Source of the DNA: Microbacterium paulum
Lineage (GTDB): Bacteria; Actinomycetota; Actinomycetes; Actinomycetales; Microbacteriaceae
Assembly: GCF_015707995.1 (NCBI RefSeq)
Contig: NZ_JAAGRY010000026.1
Span: forward strand, 1-40,778
Direction of reading: 5' to 3'
DNA: 40,778 nucleotides
The notes under the pieces are model-generated. The model was not told where the DNA came from. It did no database searches and worked only from the letters and a program-made list of their open reading frames with translations. Position 1 is the first letter of the stretch; each line of letters opens with the position of its first letter. Shown here piece by piece: positions 39,494 through 40,778 of the stretch. Made by a program: the position numbers and the translations under genes.

Positions 39494-40778
39494 CCGCGGT
39501 GGTCGTCGTCGGGTCGGGCATCGCGGGCCTGACGGCGGCGCTGCACGCCGTGGCATCCGGATGCCACGTCACCCTCGTCACGAAAGACGTGCTCGACCAC
39601 GCCAACACCCGGTACGCGCAGGGCGGGATCGCCGGGGTCATGTTCGACGACGACAGCGCCGCCGCGCATCTGCACGACACCCTCGTCGCCGGCGCCGGGC
39701 TGTCGGACCCCGACGCGGTGCGCGCGCTCGTCGAAGAGGGCCCCGCCCGCATCCGCGAGCTGATCGAAGAGGGTGTGGCGTTCGACCGCGGCCCCGACGG
39801 CGCGCTCGTGAAGGGCCTCGAGGCGGCGCACTCGTATCCGCGCGTGCTGCACGCGGGTGGAGATGCGACCGGCAGCGCGATCGAGCACGCTCTCGTCGAG
39901 CGCGTGCGTGCCGGTGCGGTGCGCATCGTCGAGCACGCCTTCCTCGTCGATCTCGTGGTGGACGGCGGCCGAGTGACAGGTGTCGACCTGCTCGTCGACG
40001 CCCCGGCTCCCGGCGGTTCCCCCGTCGGCGAGACCGCTCGCCGCGAGCGGCTCAAGGCCGACGCCGTGATCCTTGCGACGGGTGGCGCCGGCCAGCTGTA
40101 CGCGCACACGACGAACCCGCCGGTCGCCACGGGCGACGGCATCGCCGCGGCGCTCCGGGCCGGCGTGGCCGTGGTCGACCTTGAGTTCTTCCAGTTCCAC
40201 CCGACGGTGCTCCCGGCGCACAGCGCCGACGGCGCGGCCGCGGCACCTTTCCTCGTCTCCGAAGCTGTACGCGGAGAGGGGGCGGTGCTCCGCGACGAGC
40301 AGGGGCGGCGCTTCATGCTCGACGTGCACCCCGACGCCGAACTCGCCCCGCGCGACGTCGTCGCCCGCACGATCGCCGATGTCATGGCGAGCCAAGGCGG
40401 GCGCCCCGTGCTGCTCGATGCGACCGGGCTGCGCCCGACCCGCAAGCAGACGTCGTCATTCCTCGCCCGCCGCTTTCCGACGATCGACGGCGCCGTGCGC
40501 GAGCGCGGGTGGGACTGGTCGCGAGAGCCCATCCCCGTGACGCCCGCCGCGCACTATTTCATGGGCGGCATCACGGCCGACCTGTTCGGCCGCACGAGCC
40601 TGCCGGGCCTCTACGCCGTCGGCGAGGTGGCGCGCACGGGTGTGCACGGCGCCAACCGGCTCGCGTCGAACTCGCTGCTCGAAGGCGCCGTCTTCGGCGC
40701 GCGTGCGGGCGACGTGGTCACCGCCGACGCGCGCGCAGGCGCCTGGCCCGACACCGCCGGCTTCGCCCGGGGCGCGGC
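39490..40778 (+). CDS. nadB: L-aspartate oxidase (partial, 3' end outside window)
   Basis: 429 codons visible, cut by the window edge. It oxidises L-aspartate to iminoaspartate, the substrate of NadA. The FAD-binding motif VVGSGIAGLTAAL lies at residues 6-18. Further signatures are RYAQGGIAGV, LATGGAGQLYAHTTNP, FFQFHPTVL, SEAVRGEGAVLRDEQGRRF, PVTPAAHYFMGGI and VHGANRLASNSLLEGAVFG, all typical of NadB and the succinate dehydrogenase flavoprotein superfamily. The ATG at 39490 overlaps the nadA stop. nadC would be expected next. Codons about 20-27 contain a perfect 20-bp palindrome. Confidence 0.95.
   Translation, partial: MTAVVVVGSGIAGLTAALHAVASGCHVTLVTKDVLDHANTRYAQGGIAGVMFDDDSAAAHLHDTLVAGAGLSDPDAVRALVEEGPARIRELIEEGVAFDRGPDGALVKGLEAAHSYPRVLHAGGDATGSAIEHALVERVRAGAVRIVEHAFLVDLVVDGGRVTGVDLLVDAPAPGGSPVGETARRERLKADAVILATGGAGQLYAHTTNPPVATGDGIAAALRAGVAVVDLEFFQFHPTVLPAHSADGAAAAPFLVSEAVRGEGAVLRDEQGRRFMLDVHPDAELAPRDVVARTIADVMASQGGRPVLLDATGLRPTRKQTSSFLARRFPTIDGAVRERGWDWSREPIPVTPAAHYFMGGITADLFGRTSLPGLYAVGEVARTGVHGANRLASNSLLEGAVFGARAGDVVTADARAGAWPDTAGFARGA
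39549..39568. repeat. Perfect 20-bp palindrome inside nadB
   Basis: CGTGGCATCC joined to its exact complement GGATGCCACG, with no spacer. It is two opposed copies of the GGCATCC/GGATGCC word that is frequent across the window. Confidence 0.6.

Noticed and set aside
1..40778. tRNA or rRNA genes, prophage genes
   Set aside because: No cloverleaf with a TTCGANNC arm in a plausible place, no rRNA-like sequence and no phage structural or integrase genes were seen.

Overview
This window is about 70% G+C and densely packed, with little intergenic DNA. It has actinobacterial hallmarks: a DUF3117 protein, the fdxA-dapC pair, a MarP-type protease, NrtR-nadA-nadB and frequent 4-nt ATGA/GTGA start-stop overlaps. 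Gene content and codon use suggest a chromosomal segment of a Microbacteriaceae member, most like Microbacterium (inference; no search was run). I see no tRNA, rRNA, CRISPR array, insertion sequence or prophage.

Layout. 1-4.1 kb: a partial stress-type membrane protein, an operon of a soluble MgtE-N/CBS protein, a DUF1003 protein and an Mrp-type P-loop ATPase, then tatB. 4.1-9.8 kb: an O-methyltransferase, a DUF3117 protein, a PIG-V-like mannosyltransferase translationally coupled to dapE, divergent dapD with an ASCH protein, and a PPK2 polyphosphate kinase. 9.9-15.0 kb: ddaH-like amidinohydrolase, citrate synthase, dapC, fdxA, a small membrane protein and azlD/azlC. 15.1-17.0 kb: typA. 17.1-29.1 kb: two tandem Opp/Dpp-type peptide ABC importers on the minus strand, with the binding protein last in one and first in the other. 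A PH-domain membrane protein lies between them. 29.3-31.4 kb: a CPBP protease-like protein, then a lone AbiEi-type/PD-(D/E)XK-like gene bracketed by two inverted copies of a 70-bp palindromic repeat. 31.4-36.1 kb: gcvT-gcvH-gcvP under a tandem glycine riboswitch. 36.1-37.3 kb: marP. 37.4 kb to the end: nrtR-nadA-nadB, with nadB cut by the window edge.

How the genes work together. dapC, dapD and dapE supply three consecutive steps of the succinylase lysine/diaminopimelate branch. The two Opp systems each hold a full set of lipoprotein, two permeases and a double ATPase. gcvTHP is switched by glycine, and nadA/nadB begin de novo NAD synthesis behind their presumed repressor. Many genes have a TANNNT -10 hexamer 6-7 nt before the start codon, which indicates leaderless mRNAs.

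Most of the window is ordinary core genome. The part most worth a second look is 30.1-31.4 kb: inverted palindromic repeats, two DnaA-box-like sites and a putative nuclease gene without an obvious partner. The riboswitch expression platform and the paired GTCA-N3-TGAC sites before nrtR are the clearest regulatory signals.
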